From Saccharum officinarum (Eukaryota > Streptophyta > Magnoliopsida > Poales > Poaceae), in NCBI GenBank assembly GCA_020631735.1, contig CM036209.1:3571451-3635450 (forward strand): a DNA stretch of 64,000 nucleotides, written 5' to 3'. Under the pieces are notes generated by a model. That model worked only from the letters and a program-made list of their open reading frames with translations. It was not told the origin of the DNA and did not search any database. Below are positions 33,071 to 44,625 of the stretch, one piece after another. The position numbers were made by a program, and so were the translations under genes. Numbering within the stretch: the first letter of the stretch is position 1; each line of letters begins with the position of its first letter.

Positions 33071-35602
33071 ATGCCGTGCCTGAACGTGTCGACCAACGTG
33101 AACCTGGAGGGGGTGGACACCTCCGCCATCCTCGCCGAAGCCTCCAAGTCCGTCGCCGACATCATCGGCAAGCCAGAGGCCGTAAGCTTCCGCCTTCCCT
33201 TTCCCCCGGACTTCTCTCTTCCCCTATGGTTCTTTTATCTTGTTGCTTGTGTAGGCTCTTCTAGATTGTGGGTCTGTTTGGTTGGTGGAGATTATGTTTT
33301 TTTTATTGGCACTTGCCACTTGACAATCTGTTAGGGTTTTGAGCAGGATGTGCATCGCTGCATGACACCTTTCTGTACGTTATCAATCAATTGATCGTGT
33401 TTGTTGATGTTAGTTTAAAGAGAATTAGTGTGAATCAGTAAATCTCCCAATATTTCTAGTCTTTGGTAAATACTGCAATGGGGATTTTTACGTCTATAGG
33501 CTTTTATGGAGGTTGTACAAATATTTCTAGTCTTTGGTAAATACTGCAATGGGGATTTTTACCTACAATCCCTAACCCCTTGATAATATTCACATGACAC
33601 AGCCTACAATCCCTAGAATGGGACTGCAATTTCCTGCATATAAAGGCTGTTTGTTTCAGCGTTTTCAGCTCGCCATCCATTCACAGCGTAGATGGATCAC
33701 AGTGTTTTCCGTTTGGGACACCCAGCCCGCAACAGATCACGCCGTAAACTGATCCGACCCCGTAGAACGCTGCTCCCACCCTCCGAGCGGTATCCGCTCC
33801 CTCCGCACGCTCTTGGAGTCCCATCTCGCCATCTCGCTCCATCACGCGGTTCCCTCACGCGCCGCGCCACCAACCAAACAGATACCTGGTATTCCTTGCA
33901 CTGGAACTGTTGACGTTGGATTTGATTGCATCACCATTGCCGTTGCTGGTCCTCGACCAAACAGCACCATAGTAACCATGCTTAAATTGAGTTCATAACT
34001 TCATATATAACTAAACTGTAGTTTTTTTCCATTTTAAATAGTTTCAGCATTGAGGAAGACAACTAGATAACTCAAAGTATGAGACTGCATCTCCATTGTC
34101 TATGTAGAACTGATATACTGACCATTGTGATCATGCAGTACAAGAAATGCCAAACCATTCACTTACCATTTTCACTATCCTTCCAATCTGATTATTGAAT
34201 GTGGTATATTAAGACATTGATGAAAGTCTATGCTCACAGTTTTTCTGAACTAGATTTCTATCAACCAGCAGTCCCTAGTGTATAACATTCTTCAGCACTA
34301 TTATCAAGTAGGCTGTTAAATATGTAGACCATAGGCTGCATGTGCTTTTCCTTTATGTTAGGGCCTGTTTGGTTCGTCCTGTTAAACTTTAATAGGTGTT
34401 GACCATAGGGTTGACCATAGGGTGTTCGGATACTAATAATGGACTAATTAGGCTTAATAGATTTGTCTCGTAAATTAATCTCAATCTGTGCAATTAGTTT
34501 CGTAATTAGTCTATGTTTAACACTCAATGCATGTGTCCAAACATTCGATGTGATAGGTGTTAAAAAAAACAAGGGGAACCAAACACCCCCCTTACCCTAG
34601 TACTACAGCCATCAATTTTACATAGATCAAATTTGAATGCTCATGTTTATCGGTCACTTTGTGTTAGTGTTGCTCAGGCAGCTGCTTTGCTATGTAGTTC
34701 AGTACCCAAATTTTATGCCCCATACTAGAAGTCACAGATTTGCATCTTCTGTTAGCTGTGTAGTCCATTTAGTGTTAGTCAGGCACCCTGCTTTGCTACT
34801 ATCCAGGAGAAAAATGACCTCTCTGAATACATTGTATTCGTAACCTGACCATGCTAATCTCATTCTCATACTAACATTATTTTGGATTCTGGGACTGAAA
34901 GGCTTCTTTGTTGTTGTTGCCTAGTTGTTGACCTGTGGACTGTGGTGCTAGGCTCAAATTACTGAACTTACTTTAGCCTTTATTGTTTCTCTTTTGTTGA
35001 CCTGTTTGGGTAAAGCCAATTCTCTTGACTACTATCATCTTGAGGAACTAACTGGAATGGTTGTCCTCCCACAGTACGTGATGGTTGTTCTCAAGGGTTC
35101 GGTCCCTATGGCATTTGGAGGTACCCAGGAGCCTGCTGCTTACGGTGAGCTTGTTTCCATCGGAGGCCTGAACCCTAATGTGAATAAGAAGCTTAGTGCT
35201 GGCATTGCTTCTATCCTGGAGTCAAAGCTGTCCGTTCCCAAGTCGCGCTTCTACCTCAAGTTCAATGACTCAAAGGTAGGCAGCCAATATTTCTTATTGA
35301 GTGCTCACTCATGGGTGGTCCTTTTAACCTTTACCAAGTTCTCATATTAATTTTGTTGTTAGGCTCATCCTGCACAAGAAAATGCTCAATGTTTGCATGC
35401 TTTGCATCAAGAATAGATCATGTAAATAACCACCTGTTGGTTCATCCGATCTTTGTTTTGCATCTTTCTTGCCTACGTAGATGGTGTTAAGATCTTCACT
35501 GTCAGCATATTCTCAATGTCATGCTAATCGTGAGCGCTGATACATTCACTATAATGAATCATGCAGGGCTCGGACTTCGGTTGGAACGGCTCCACCTTCT
35601 AG
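33071..35602 (+). CDS. MIF/D-dopachrome tautomerase-like protein (MDL type), left copy
   Basis: Three exons: 33071-33181, 35075-35275 and 35567-35602, giving 115 residues. That is the usual MIF length. The protein starts MPCLNV: after Met removal Pro-1 is the conserved catalytic/nucleophilic proline. Lys-33 in IIGKPEAYVMV matches the second conserved active-site residue of the family. It ends FGWNGSTF as in plant MDL proteins. MIF-fold proteins form trimers, and plant members are small cytosolic or peroxisomal proteins with weak or no tautomerase activity (family knowledge). Intron 1 is 1.9 kb and carries two MITE-like insertions. It is intact in both arms and all exons agree in frame. Confidence 0.93.
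33650..33985. mobile_element. MITE-like insertion in MIF intron 1
   Basis: Bounded by GCTGTTTGTTTCAGCG near 33645 and GACCAAACAGCACC near 33955, inverted CTGTTTGNTTC-like ends. The GC-rich interior has short chance frames. Internal ends such as ACCAACCAAACAGATACC suggest a second nested piece. Target duplication unresolved. Confidence 0.4.
34361..34591. mobile_element. Tourist-like (PIF/Harbinger) MITE in MIF intron 1, left copy
   Basis: 231 bp with ends GGGCCTGTTTGGTTC and GAACCAAACACCCCCC and the target duplication TTA (34358-34360 and 34592-34594), the 3-bp target typical of PIF/Harbinger. The interior has the GGACTAATTAGGCTTAATAG block shared with 6570-6797 and 48390-48560. Confidence 0.85.
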
Positions 35603-35945
35603 ACTTGAGGCCTGCAGCTTTAATAAAAGAAATTCATGGTGCCTAATGCCATGGCTATTGCTTATTAAGAACAATGTCATTAGATGTGTGTTAATTGGTG
35701 CTGAACTGAGAATCGGTAACTGTTGTGTGGAACTGGAACTGGGACCCAGACGTGTTGAGTGCCACCTAGCATGCTTGTGCTATCTTGTTCTTGGCATGAG
35801 ATCAGTCTAATATTATCTTGGTCGGTTCTTCAGGTATGGTAACTATATCTTGAAATGGTGTGTTCTTTGTTAACCTAGTGAAAATCGACCAAATGAAGCT
35901 ATAGTGTGTTTTTGCAGCCTTACAGTTACAGGGGATATTGGCTGC

Positions 35946-37324
35946 TGAAAGGTCTTGATGGCTAGAGGGGGGTGAATAGTCTAATAAAACTTTCTACAAA
36001 AGGTGCTATACAATTTAATTAGCAATAACAAATAGCGAGAAGCGAGTTTTGCCTAGCCTATGGAGTGTTGCAAGCCACCTATCCAAAAGACAATTCTAAT
36101 ATATATCATTTAACCGCACAAGTCAAACCGCAAGAGGAAAAACTAGAAGACTACTCTACTCAGGCTACTAAGCACTAGAGAAAATAACTAAGTACTTGAA
36201 ATGTAATACAAGAGTAGGGTAAGAAATATTTCACCGAGGGCGATGAATTGAGCCAACCAATCAATAATTCCAAGTGATGATATTCAAGATAACCAATCCA
36301 CCGAGACAAATCAATCACAATCAATGAAGTGAAGATACAATGATTTATCTCGAGGTTCACGTGCTTGCCGGCACGCTAGTCCCCGTTGTGTCTCCCTACA
36401 CCACGTGGTTCAGTGGCTAATCGGTATCACACACCGAGCCTCTCAAAAGGCGCCACAAGAACCTACCAAATGGCGAGAAGTTCCGACATGAGCAATTCAC
36501 TAGAGTTGGAATTTGGCGCTCTACCGGGGAACCACAACAACCCCTCACAACAAGCTCACCGGAGCCGGCCACGAACAATCACCAACACGTATCGGAGCTT
36601 CACCGCTGCTCCAAGCCATCTAGGTGGCGGCAACCACCAAGAGAAACAGGAATCCCGCAGCAAATCAACCACCAAATGCCAACTAGATGCAATCTCATAA
36701 TGCAAATGCACTTGGATCACTCAATCTCACTTCGAATATGCAAAGAAGCAAGAGAGATGAGTGGGAGGGGAGTTGCTTAGCTCAAAGTGCTCACAAGTAT
36801 GTCAAAGAGTGCAAGGGGATGAGCCTTGAGCCGACCAACAAGTATTTATAGACGTACCCCTTCGAATAGAGCCGTTAGACACTCGATTCTGCTGCAGTCG
36901 CGCTGACCGGACGCGCTAGTCGCACAGACCAGACACGCGAAGTTCGACCGGACGCGCTGGTCAAGCCGAGCAGCGCTCCAGTGAGTCAGTGACCAGACGC
37001 GCACGCTAGATGAACCGGACGCGCTAGTCACACAGACCAGACGCGCGAAGTTCGACCGGACACGCTGGTCAAGCCGAGCAGCGCTCCAGTGAGTCAGTGA
37101 CCGGACGCGCACGCTAGATGAACCGGACGCCACAGAGACAGCGTCCGGTCATTTCCAGTAATCTTCCACGTGTGACCGGACGCGCTGTAGAACTGACCGG
37201 ATGCGTTACACCCAGTGTCCGGTTAGAGTCCAGTAAGCACCCACCACGACCGGACGCGTCCGGTCGATCGTGACCGGACGCGCCACCACGTCCGATCAGA
37301 ATACCGAGACACGCGCAAACGCTG
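35946..37324 (-). mobile_element. LTR-like TGAAAG...CTTTCA element, cut by the N gap
   Basis: The reverse complement of 49438-50817, starting at the same insertion point after GGCTGC. It includes a 108-bp tandem duplication (about 36904-37120) and GACCGGACGCG motif fields. The sequence stops at 37324, the partner of 49438, seven bases short of an 18-bp perfect palindrome. The other end of the element is not in the assembly. Confidence 0.9.
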
Positions 37325-37424
37325 NNNNNNNNNNNNNNNNNNNNNNNNNNNNNNNNNNNNNNNNNNNNNNNNNNNNNNNNNNNNNNNNNNNNNNNNNNNN
37401 NNNNNNNNNNNNNNNNNNNNNNNN
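37325..37424. other. Assembly gap, exactly 100 N
   Basis: One hundred consecutive N, the conventional filler of unknown length used in scaffolding. Left of it is the truncated LTR-like element of the inverted arm; right of it is the 3' end of a hAT element. The true junction is unknown. Confidence 0.99.
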
Positions 37425-40400
37425 TATATATATATAATATTCATATAATGATAATGTTTGTTGTGACAACACATAGAAGTGACTCTTGTAGAAAAGGCGA
37501 TAAAAGAAACTTACTTTTTCTTTTGTTCATTTGAGCTTCACTTTGCGCGTCTTCATGGCATAGAAATCATCTATAATATCATCCGTTGTGAATTGTACTG
37601 CAAGTTCTTTCTCAATATAAATTACCAAACAATCTCTCAAAAATGCATCTTCCATTTTATTTCGAAGCCTTGTCTTGACAACCTTCATTGCAGAAAATGC
37701 TCGTTCTGATGTTGCCGTTGAAACCGGAAGAGTGAGGACAAGTCGAATTAACCTATAGATTAAAAGGAAAGTAAGAATGTATCTCGTTATTTCTAAAAGA
37801 ACAAAATGATAAATTGTAGGAAATTGGCAAATATTATACCTGTCAATCAAATAATAGTCTTCTGATTTTTTTGTTTCTACAAGCCGACGACAAAGATCAC
37901 CCACACTTGTTAAATTCTGAAACTTTGGATTGGTAGGCACATCAAGCTCATAATGTTGTAATTGACATCTCAATTTAGTTATTTCTTGGTCTGAAAAGTC
38001 GGCGGGGTAAAACTTTGAAGCTAAAGTACACACATCATCAATCTTCAATGAACTGAATGAATCTTTAGGATCCAAACTAGTACACAAAACGAGAAGCTCG
38101 GTTGCTTGTTCACTGAACCTGGAATTTAGCTCTTGCATTTGCTGATCAATTGCAACTATGAAAACATCATATCTATAGTGATGCTCAACTGTTGTCTCAC
38201 TACTAGAACGAGAGCGAATATAATCAGTATACAACCCATTCATATCTGGAACAGTAATGCCTTGTTTACTACAAAAAGCTGTCACTTCTTCGAGAAGTTT
38301 GCTCCAACCATGATCTCTTAGATTCTGAATCAATCTTTTTGTGGTGGCAACATCATCCATAGCATTTACAATATCTTGAGACTTCTGTTGTAACTTTCTG
38401 CAAAGTAGATCTGTGATTCCCATCAACTCTTTCATTAGATGTAAAATAAATACAAAGTCAAATGACATCATCAATCTAACTGCACCAGCAGCCTTCCTCG
38501 TACTGAAGGAGTACTTCCTGGACCTTTAGAAGTAGCAATATCTTTAAGTACTAAATAAGTAGCTTTGTATGCCCTCAAAAGGCTACAAACAGAATCATAA
38601 TGGGAGCTCCACCTTGTGTCACCAGACCTCCTTAATGTTCCAACTTGGTTTGCTCCACTTGCAGTTTCTAAGTCACCAAGTTCAATAAGACGTTCCATTT
38701 CAGCTACTTGATTGGCATGCAGATCATTTCTCTTACTAGAAGAAACAACAGTATTGACAATAAAAGAAAGATGATCAAAAAAGTTTTCAACCTCGTATAC
38801 TTCTTTGGATGCAGCAACAAGAGCTAATTGTAATTGATGAGCAAAGCAATGCACATAATATGCATAAGGGCAATCTTCCCTGAATTTGGCCTGCAGTCCA
38901 TTCCACTCTCCGCGCATGTTACTAGCACCATCGTATCCTTGTCCACGAATATTTTGCACATCTAAATTATGATAGGATAAGACAGAGCATAATTCTTGGT
39001 GAAGAGTGGCTGATGATGTATCATGAACATGAACAAGATCAAGAAACCGTTCCCGAATGAACCCCTCTTTGTCAACAAAACGAACAACAACTGCCATTTG
39101 TTCTCTTTTTGACTCATCCCTAGACTCATCAACAATCAAGCAAAATTTTGAATCACCAATTTCACGACGAATTGCCAATTGCACTTTAGAAGCCATAACA
39201 TCCAAGATTTCTTTTTGAATTTTTGGAGAAGTATATTTAGCATTCTGTGGAGCATTATCTAGCACAACTGCATTGACCTCTTCGTTATATGAAGCTAGAA
39301 GTTTCACCATTTCACGAAAATTGCCTTGGTTTTTTGAAGTAGCTGATTCATCATGTCCTCGAAAAGGGCAAGCCTGAAATGCTAAGTATCGAACTGCATC
39401 AATAGATGTCCCAAGACGCAACCGATTCTTCTTGATATCTTCCTGAGTTTGTTTCTCCACCACATGTTCAATATGGCCTGCTGTATTCTTCAAATTATCA
39501 TAACACTTCATACTATAATTATGAGCAGATTTACTATCTTTTCCCATGTGAATCAAGAATGAACAATTAGCACCATCATTCACTTTTTTCCAATTGTTAA
39601 ATCCTTTCACTGTAAATGTATCAGACCCTGCCTTTCCAGATGGCTTCTTAGAAAATAGAAAGCAAGGAAAACAAAAGGCTGCATCTTTTGCGGGTGAATA
39701 TTCTAACCAAGGAAAAGCACTGAACCAGTGAGATTGAAACCTGCGTGGATGACTTGCTGGACCAGAAGTAGGATATGTGTCCATGTGAAATTGATAAGGG
39801 CCATGCATAGTGTATACTTTGCGAACTTGATCTCTTTCATTAGCAGGATACTCCCAAATTTGCTGGCGTAATCCCGGATCTCGCTCAACTATCAGAACAC
39901 TAGCATCACCAATTTCAGCATTAACCCTTTGAATTTTCGGTGCTGGTTGTCTTGGTGCTTCTTCAGCAGTCCTCTGTTCTTCAGGGTTGGGGGCTTCAGT
40001 AGACCTCTGTTCTTCAGCAACAGTAGGAGAATTATTTTGCTCCTGTCCATGTCCATCGCCATCTCTATCTATCTTCTTGAAAAAAGAATCAATTGTCCCG
40101 GTCCTTGTCCTTTTGGGGGCATTATTTCCTACAATACAAACTGAATAAAAAATATGCACAGAACTGATCATTGCAAATTAGCGATTAAAAAAATAGAAAT
40201 CGCAATCATATGAATTATGCTTACTTTGTGGCTGCTTGCAAGGGGGTTCAGGCACTCAGCGCTTGCCTGCTACCTGCAGCTGCAGCCTGCTAGTGCTCGC
40301 CGCTGCTGCTACTGCCTACCAATTTTGCTTTTGCCTGCTACTGCCTACTGCTCGCCCTCGGCGGCTCGGCGCTGGCCTGAACGCCTGCTACTTTGCTAGT

Positions 40401-40690
40401 GCTCGGCGGCGTCGGCTCCTTCACTGCTAGCGCCAGCTCCTCTCCTCTCCACGATCAGGATTCAGGCGATCTCGAACTGCAGTCTGAATGTCTCATGTCT
40501 GATCTCACGGAGCTGCGCGGGGAAACTGGAACGTCGGAAACGGAAGCGACGCACGCGACGCGAGGAGTCTTCGTACGTGAGTAGACCCTTCTGCTTCCGT
40601 GGGCTGGGCCGCTGTTGAGGGGGGTTCTAAAATTTTTTGGCCGCATGGGGGGGGCCACGGCCCCTGCTCGCCCCCCCAGTTCCGCCTCTG
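37425..40690 (-). mobile_element. hAT transposon, one end lost in the gap
   Basis: The 5' terminus is at 40690; on the minus strand it reads CAGAGGCGGAACTGGGGGGG, a hAT-type terminal inverted repeat. The element has a non-coding 5' exon and intron (about 40172-40690, acceptor TATTGTAG next to 40128) and a full-length transposase frame broken once. The 3' terminus and the expected 8-bp target duplication partner (GTAACTCA would be 40691-40698) fall in the N gap. The only large nearly complete autonomous-type transposon in the window. Confidence 0.85.
37527..40128 (-). pseudogene. hAT transposase (TTF-type zinc finger, DUF4371, hAT dimerisation), single frameshift
   Basis: The minus-strand frame runs from about 40128 to 38471, then continues in another frame from about 38493 to 37527. 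The N-terminal part has the TTF-type domain (FQSHWFSAFPWLEYSP..AFCFPCFLF). The middle has DUF4371 and RNase-H-like catalytic sequence with FCLIVDESRDES and GQGYDGASNMRGEWNG, followed by YYVHCFAHQLQLAL. The C-terminus has the hAT dimerisation domain (LPVSTATSERAFSAMKVVKTR). An 87-bp intron at 37753-37839 (GT..AG) separates the last exon. Frames join at CGAGGAAGGCTGCTGG, one A short of the expected in-frame form, at about 38492-38497. A single 1-nt loss is the only break I see, so it is a recent insertion or an error in a homopolymer. Confidence 0.85.
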
Positions 40691-40775
40691 GTAACTCACC
40701 ATCTGCGTATGCACATTTGCGTTAGGAAATTACAGCAAAATCTGTAGCACAACGAAATACAACAATATTACATAC

Positions 40776-41533
40776 CAATATATGAGGAGAGCCCTAAAAC
40801 AAACTCTGATGCTTTAAGGATGGTATCTGCTTCACTTTCTTGAATAATATTTGGACTAGTAGCAGTGTCCGAATCCAGTGTGGGAAGCTTCGTTATTTGA
40901 GCTACACATAGAAAAAAAGAAAAACACAAAGTGAAAAAAAACACAATATATATATATAGGTCCATAAATTAATTAGCTATCGAACATAGTCTTGCCTACT
41001 ACTACTGTACTTTGTTGGTTCTAAGCAATGATACATGGATACCAATTGTTGTTCTTTGGTCCTAGACAGGATACAAAGAGGAATTGGGTGCTGAAATACG
41101 AACCTATCTTGTCAAAGTACTCTTTTTCTGCCTTCCAGTAGGGTTCCATCAGCACTGGGTCCGGGTCAGGGGATTGTTCTTCGCAGAGTTGTCCGTTTGA
41201 ATCCTGCTCCAGCAGGTACGGCATACGGAGGGGAGAGTAGTTGGGTAAAAAGGCACCTGCTGCAGCAGTATCCTCAGGCTCCAGCATAGGCTCCACCTCT
41301 TCCCCTCCGGCAGGTGAAGCTGGAGCTGTCAACTCTTCCCCGCCGGCAGTTGAAGCTGAAGCAGGCTCGGGAGTCACCAACTGTGCTCCAATTGAATCTC
41401 CGGCAGCCGCTACCTCTGGAGAGGAAGGTGCGGCCGCAGATGCGGGCATGCCACGAGGGCGTCGTGCGGAATAGGACCGTCGCGTCGATCGGGACCCCGA
41501 CGACTCCACCTCCTGAGGGACGGTTGGCGCCAT
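40776..41533 (-). CDS. Unrecognised plant protein, 3' part lost (hAT insertion plus gap)
   Basis: Two exons on the minus strand: 41533-41104 and 40901-40776, joined with GT..AG borders through a split codon (..EYFDKI | AQITKLPTLDSD..). Exon 2 ends in phase 1 at a good donor (TTG|GTATGTAA), so more exons are expected. The hAT terminus at 40690 lies 85 bp into that intron and the rest is not seen. The product begins with an Ala/Ser/Pro/Glu-rich low-complexity part (residues 1-95) followed by LPNYSPLRMPYLLEQDSNGQ and PDPVLMEPYWKAEKEYFDKI. No domain is recognised. A second ATG at 41633 in another frame (MGRKRRRSS..) runs into the same exon, so the true start is uncertain. Confidence 0.6.
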
Positions 41534-41639
41534 ACCTGAGGGGGTCGAGGTGCCAGATCTGGCCGCCCTCGACCGGGACCTCGGAGGAAGGGGAGGGGGA
41601 GGTGGGTGAGGATCGCCGCCGCTTTCTACCCATGGATAG

Positions 41640-42339
41640 AGAGCCGGTTTTCGAGTATGTCTTCGAACGAATCGCGCCGCCGCTGCGATTTCGATTTCGA
41701 TTTTGCGGTTGGAGGGTTTTGGGGCTGGTGATTTATGATGCTGATGCCCGCCGTGAGCGCCGGCGGCCCACGCCCATGTTATTATTTCCTTCTTTTTCTC
41801 TCTTCTTTTCTTTTCTTTTTTGTTTTCTATTTATCGATATTCTTTTTTCCTTTCATTTTTTTTCTTTTGTTTCCATATCTATAAACCATAGTGCAAACTG
41901 CATCTACCATACAACAACCTGTATGGTTGTATCACCAGGCAAGGCTCCTAGTCATCCGATTTCATATGCCTGGGTCAGGATTGGCTGCCTCGCAGGCATG
42001 CAAGGGCGCCATCCAAGCCCCAAATGCGTGTACGAGTCTCATCTCATCTCATATCATAACTAAAAAGACCAAAGCGTGGATAATTTTTTGGTACAACATT
42101 CTAATGTGGGGCTATGGTTCTGCCTCCTGCGTTCCCACACCTCTTGCGCCTACGTTCCTCGCTTGCGAAAAAGGAAGGAAGAAACCTCGCTTGTCACAAT
42201 CCTGCAATCACGCCCTCGCTCGCGTTATGCCCTGCCCAGCACCTTGCAATTCCTTCGCCCCGCGCTAGCCTGTGCCCGGCTTCTAAAAAAGGAAACCGGA
42301 ATCTCAGGCGCTCTCAATCTCCTTCCTCCGTCCCGTGTC
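41640..42339. other. No gene seen; pyrimidine-rich flank
   Basis: Upstream of the unrecognised gene. It contains a T/C-rich simple-sequence stretch (41780-41870) and then ordinary sequence. The overlapping frames at 41314-42359 are not supported by any domain. Confidence 0.5.
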
Positions 42340-44201
42340 TGAAAGATCTTGATGGCTAGAGGGGGGTGAATAGCTTTTTAAAAATTCTACAAAGACAAAC
42401 TAAACAAGTTTATCAATATAACAAATTCTAGTATATTTGCACTCAACCGCACAAGACAAACCGCACAACTTAGCTTACAACTAAGGCTAACTAGCTACAC
42501 AAGCTAAGAGTTATACTAACAAGCTAGCAATGTAACTAAGAAAATAATACAAGAGAGAGTTAGAAGGGTATCACCGAGGGGCGAAGTATTGAGCCAACCA
42601 AACAATATGATCAAGAGATGAATTCCACAGTACACGACCACCGGAATCGATTAATCACAAAAAAAATGATGACACGAAGATTTATCCCGAGGTTCACGTG
42701 CTTGCCGGTACGCTAGTCCCCGTTGTGTCCCTCTTCACCACGTGGTTCGGTGGCTAAACGGTCACAAACCGAGCCTCTCAAAAGGCGCCACAAGAAACTA
42801 CCAAAATGGCAAAAGGTTACAAATGACATGAGCAATCCACTATCGTTGCCTTTGACGCTTTGCCGAGGTAGGCACAAACCCCTCACAATCACCGGAGGTG
42901 GCCAAGAACAATCACCAACCCTTGCCAATACCTCCAAGCTGCTCTAAGCCGTCTAGGTGGCGGCAACCACCCAGAGAAACAAGAATCCCACAGTAAATCA
43001 ACCACCAAGTGCCAACTAGATGCAATCTCACAATGCAAATGCACTTGGATCACTCAATCTCACTTCGAATATGCAAAGAAGCAAGAGAGATGAGTAGGAG
43101 GGGAGTTGTTTAGCTCAAAGTGCTCACAAGTATGTCAAGAGTGCAAGAGGGGGAGCTTTGAACCGCCCAATGAGTATTTATAGACGTACCCCTTCGAATA
43201 GAGCCGTTAGAAACTTAAAACAGCTGCAGTCGCGCTGACCGGACGTGCGAAGCCTGACCAGACGCGTTGGTCCCGTAACGGACCGGACGCGCTGGTCAAG
43301 CCTGAACAGCGCTCCAACGAAACAGCGACCGGACGCACTGCAGAACTGATCGGACGCCACAGTGCTAGCGTCCGGTTGGAGTCTAGTAAGCTCCCACAAC
43401 GACCAGACGCGTCCGGTTGGATGTGACCGGACGCGCCACCGCATCCAATCAAAAACAGAGACACGGGCAGACGCTGAACACTGACCGGACGCGTCCGGTC
43501 AAACAGAGACCGCGTCCGGTCCAGCGTCCAGTCACCTCTGTGACCTCCGTTCGCCTCCTTTTGATTCACCCTTTCACATATGAGCTAGACTAAGTGTGTG
43601 TGTCACTTTAGCATATGTTCTAGCTCGTGAAACAACATGTGACAACGCCTCCAAATCTTGACATTGGCGTAAAGGAAAATAGGCGTTTTAAATCCTCAAA
43701 AACGCTTGAATCCCGCCTCGCAAGCTCGGCGGGAGAGAGAGGACCCCAAACCCTCTCTACCGCTCAAACTCCAACGCGCATCGTAAATGTGCTAACACCA
43801 CCAAGTGATCACGTCAAGTGTGAGTGTGTTAGCATTTTCACAATCATTTTTCGAGGCGTTATTAGTTCTATCCAAATGCATATGATTATGAAATGCACAC
43901 CTAGAGGCACTTAGGAGTTCAATAGCCACGTCATTCCCCTCTTTATAGTATGACTATCTATCCTATAATGTAACAACACCCACTATGTGTCTTGGTTACT
44001 AAAACACAAACCCTTAAGCATATACATTTGCCTTGATCACGTAGGGTTGCGTCCAAATCCAAGTGTGGCCATCATGATCATCATATCCATCTTGCCACCA
44101 AACTTGAAATATACTAATCCTCATATGCTACATACAACTTAGACATAGGATTAGTACTTAGGCATTATCACTAATTACCAACACCAAACATAGAGCTTTC
44201 A
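42340..44201 (-). mobile_element. LTR-like TGAAAG...CTTTCA element, minus orientation
   Basis: Begins TGAAAGATCTTGATGGCTAGAGGGGGGTGAATAG (reverse complement of the family's 3' end) and ends CTTTCA at 44201. Flanks are GTGTC and GTGTG, a 4-of-5 match to a target duplication. The interior has a GACCGGACGCG/GCGTCCGGTC field (43230-43540). Same family as 8196-17178, 10447-12659, 35946-37324 and 48778-50817. No coding domain. Confidence 0.8.
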
Positions 44202-44384
44202 GTGTGCTCCCGATCCTTCCTTCCCGGTTCGTGCGATATCTATTCCCTTCGATCTCGGTAGCCCTAGCCATCGCATGCCATCACCGAAGCCAAATAGCCA
44301 TCGCGCTGTGACCATGGGCGCATCCCCGACGCCCTAAACATAATCATAATAATTTGGTGATGGCGTGATTATTATCATAATCAA

Positions 44385-44625
44385 GTGCGAGTTGAACACA
44401 AACTTGGTGACGTTCATTGATTATTATCATAATAATATAATGGGTAGGTAATAAAACACAAATATAATGCTACGAATAACAAGACATAGCAAGAATATTT
44501 TTCTGCTCATCAGGTTTCTCAGATCATACATGGGAGAGACACCACTAGATCCACCAGACTAGTAAATCCAATGTTTCATTTCCTTGTTTACTCTAGCTAA
44601 AGTATCTTTTGTGTTGTATACTTTT
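44385..44625. repeat. Direct repeat flanking the tRNA region, copy 1
   Basis: Matches 46540-46775 over most of its length (GAGTTGAACACAAACTTGGTGA, AAGAATATTTTTC.GCTCATCAGGTTTCTCAGATCAT, GACTAGTAAATC.AAT.TTTCATTTCCTTG.), with small differences. The second copy lies immediately 3' of the PRA1 gene. Function unknown. Confidence 0.75.

Larger units (their letters stand above)
22770..37324 (+). repeat. Inverted-duplication arm, left
   Basis: The reverse complement of 49438-64000. Coordinates pair so that left plus right equals about 86762-86770. It includes the 73-residue gene, the MATE gene, LINE, MIF gene and part of an LTR-like element. It runs without interruption into the 100-N gap. Inner part (25013-37324): the only arm differences I found are single-base homopolymer-length changes. 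Outer part (22770-25012): many true substitutions. Confidence 0.95.

Noticed and set aside
34994..35350. Single-exon 118-residue frame around MIF exon 2
   Set aside because: It is exon 2 extended into both introns. The three-exon model gives the full-length family protein.
36846..37133. Possible repeat protein with 36-residue units
   Set aside because: The 108-bp DNA duplication happens to be a multiple of three. It is inside a non-coding LTR-like element.
41314..42063. 249-residue plus-strand frame
   Set aside because: Antisense to the two-exon minus-strand gene and then through a T/C-rich tract. No domain.
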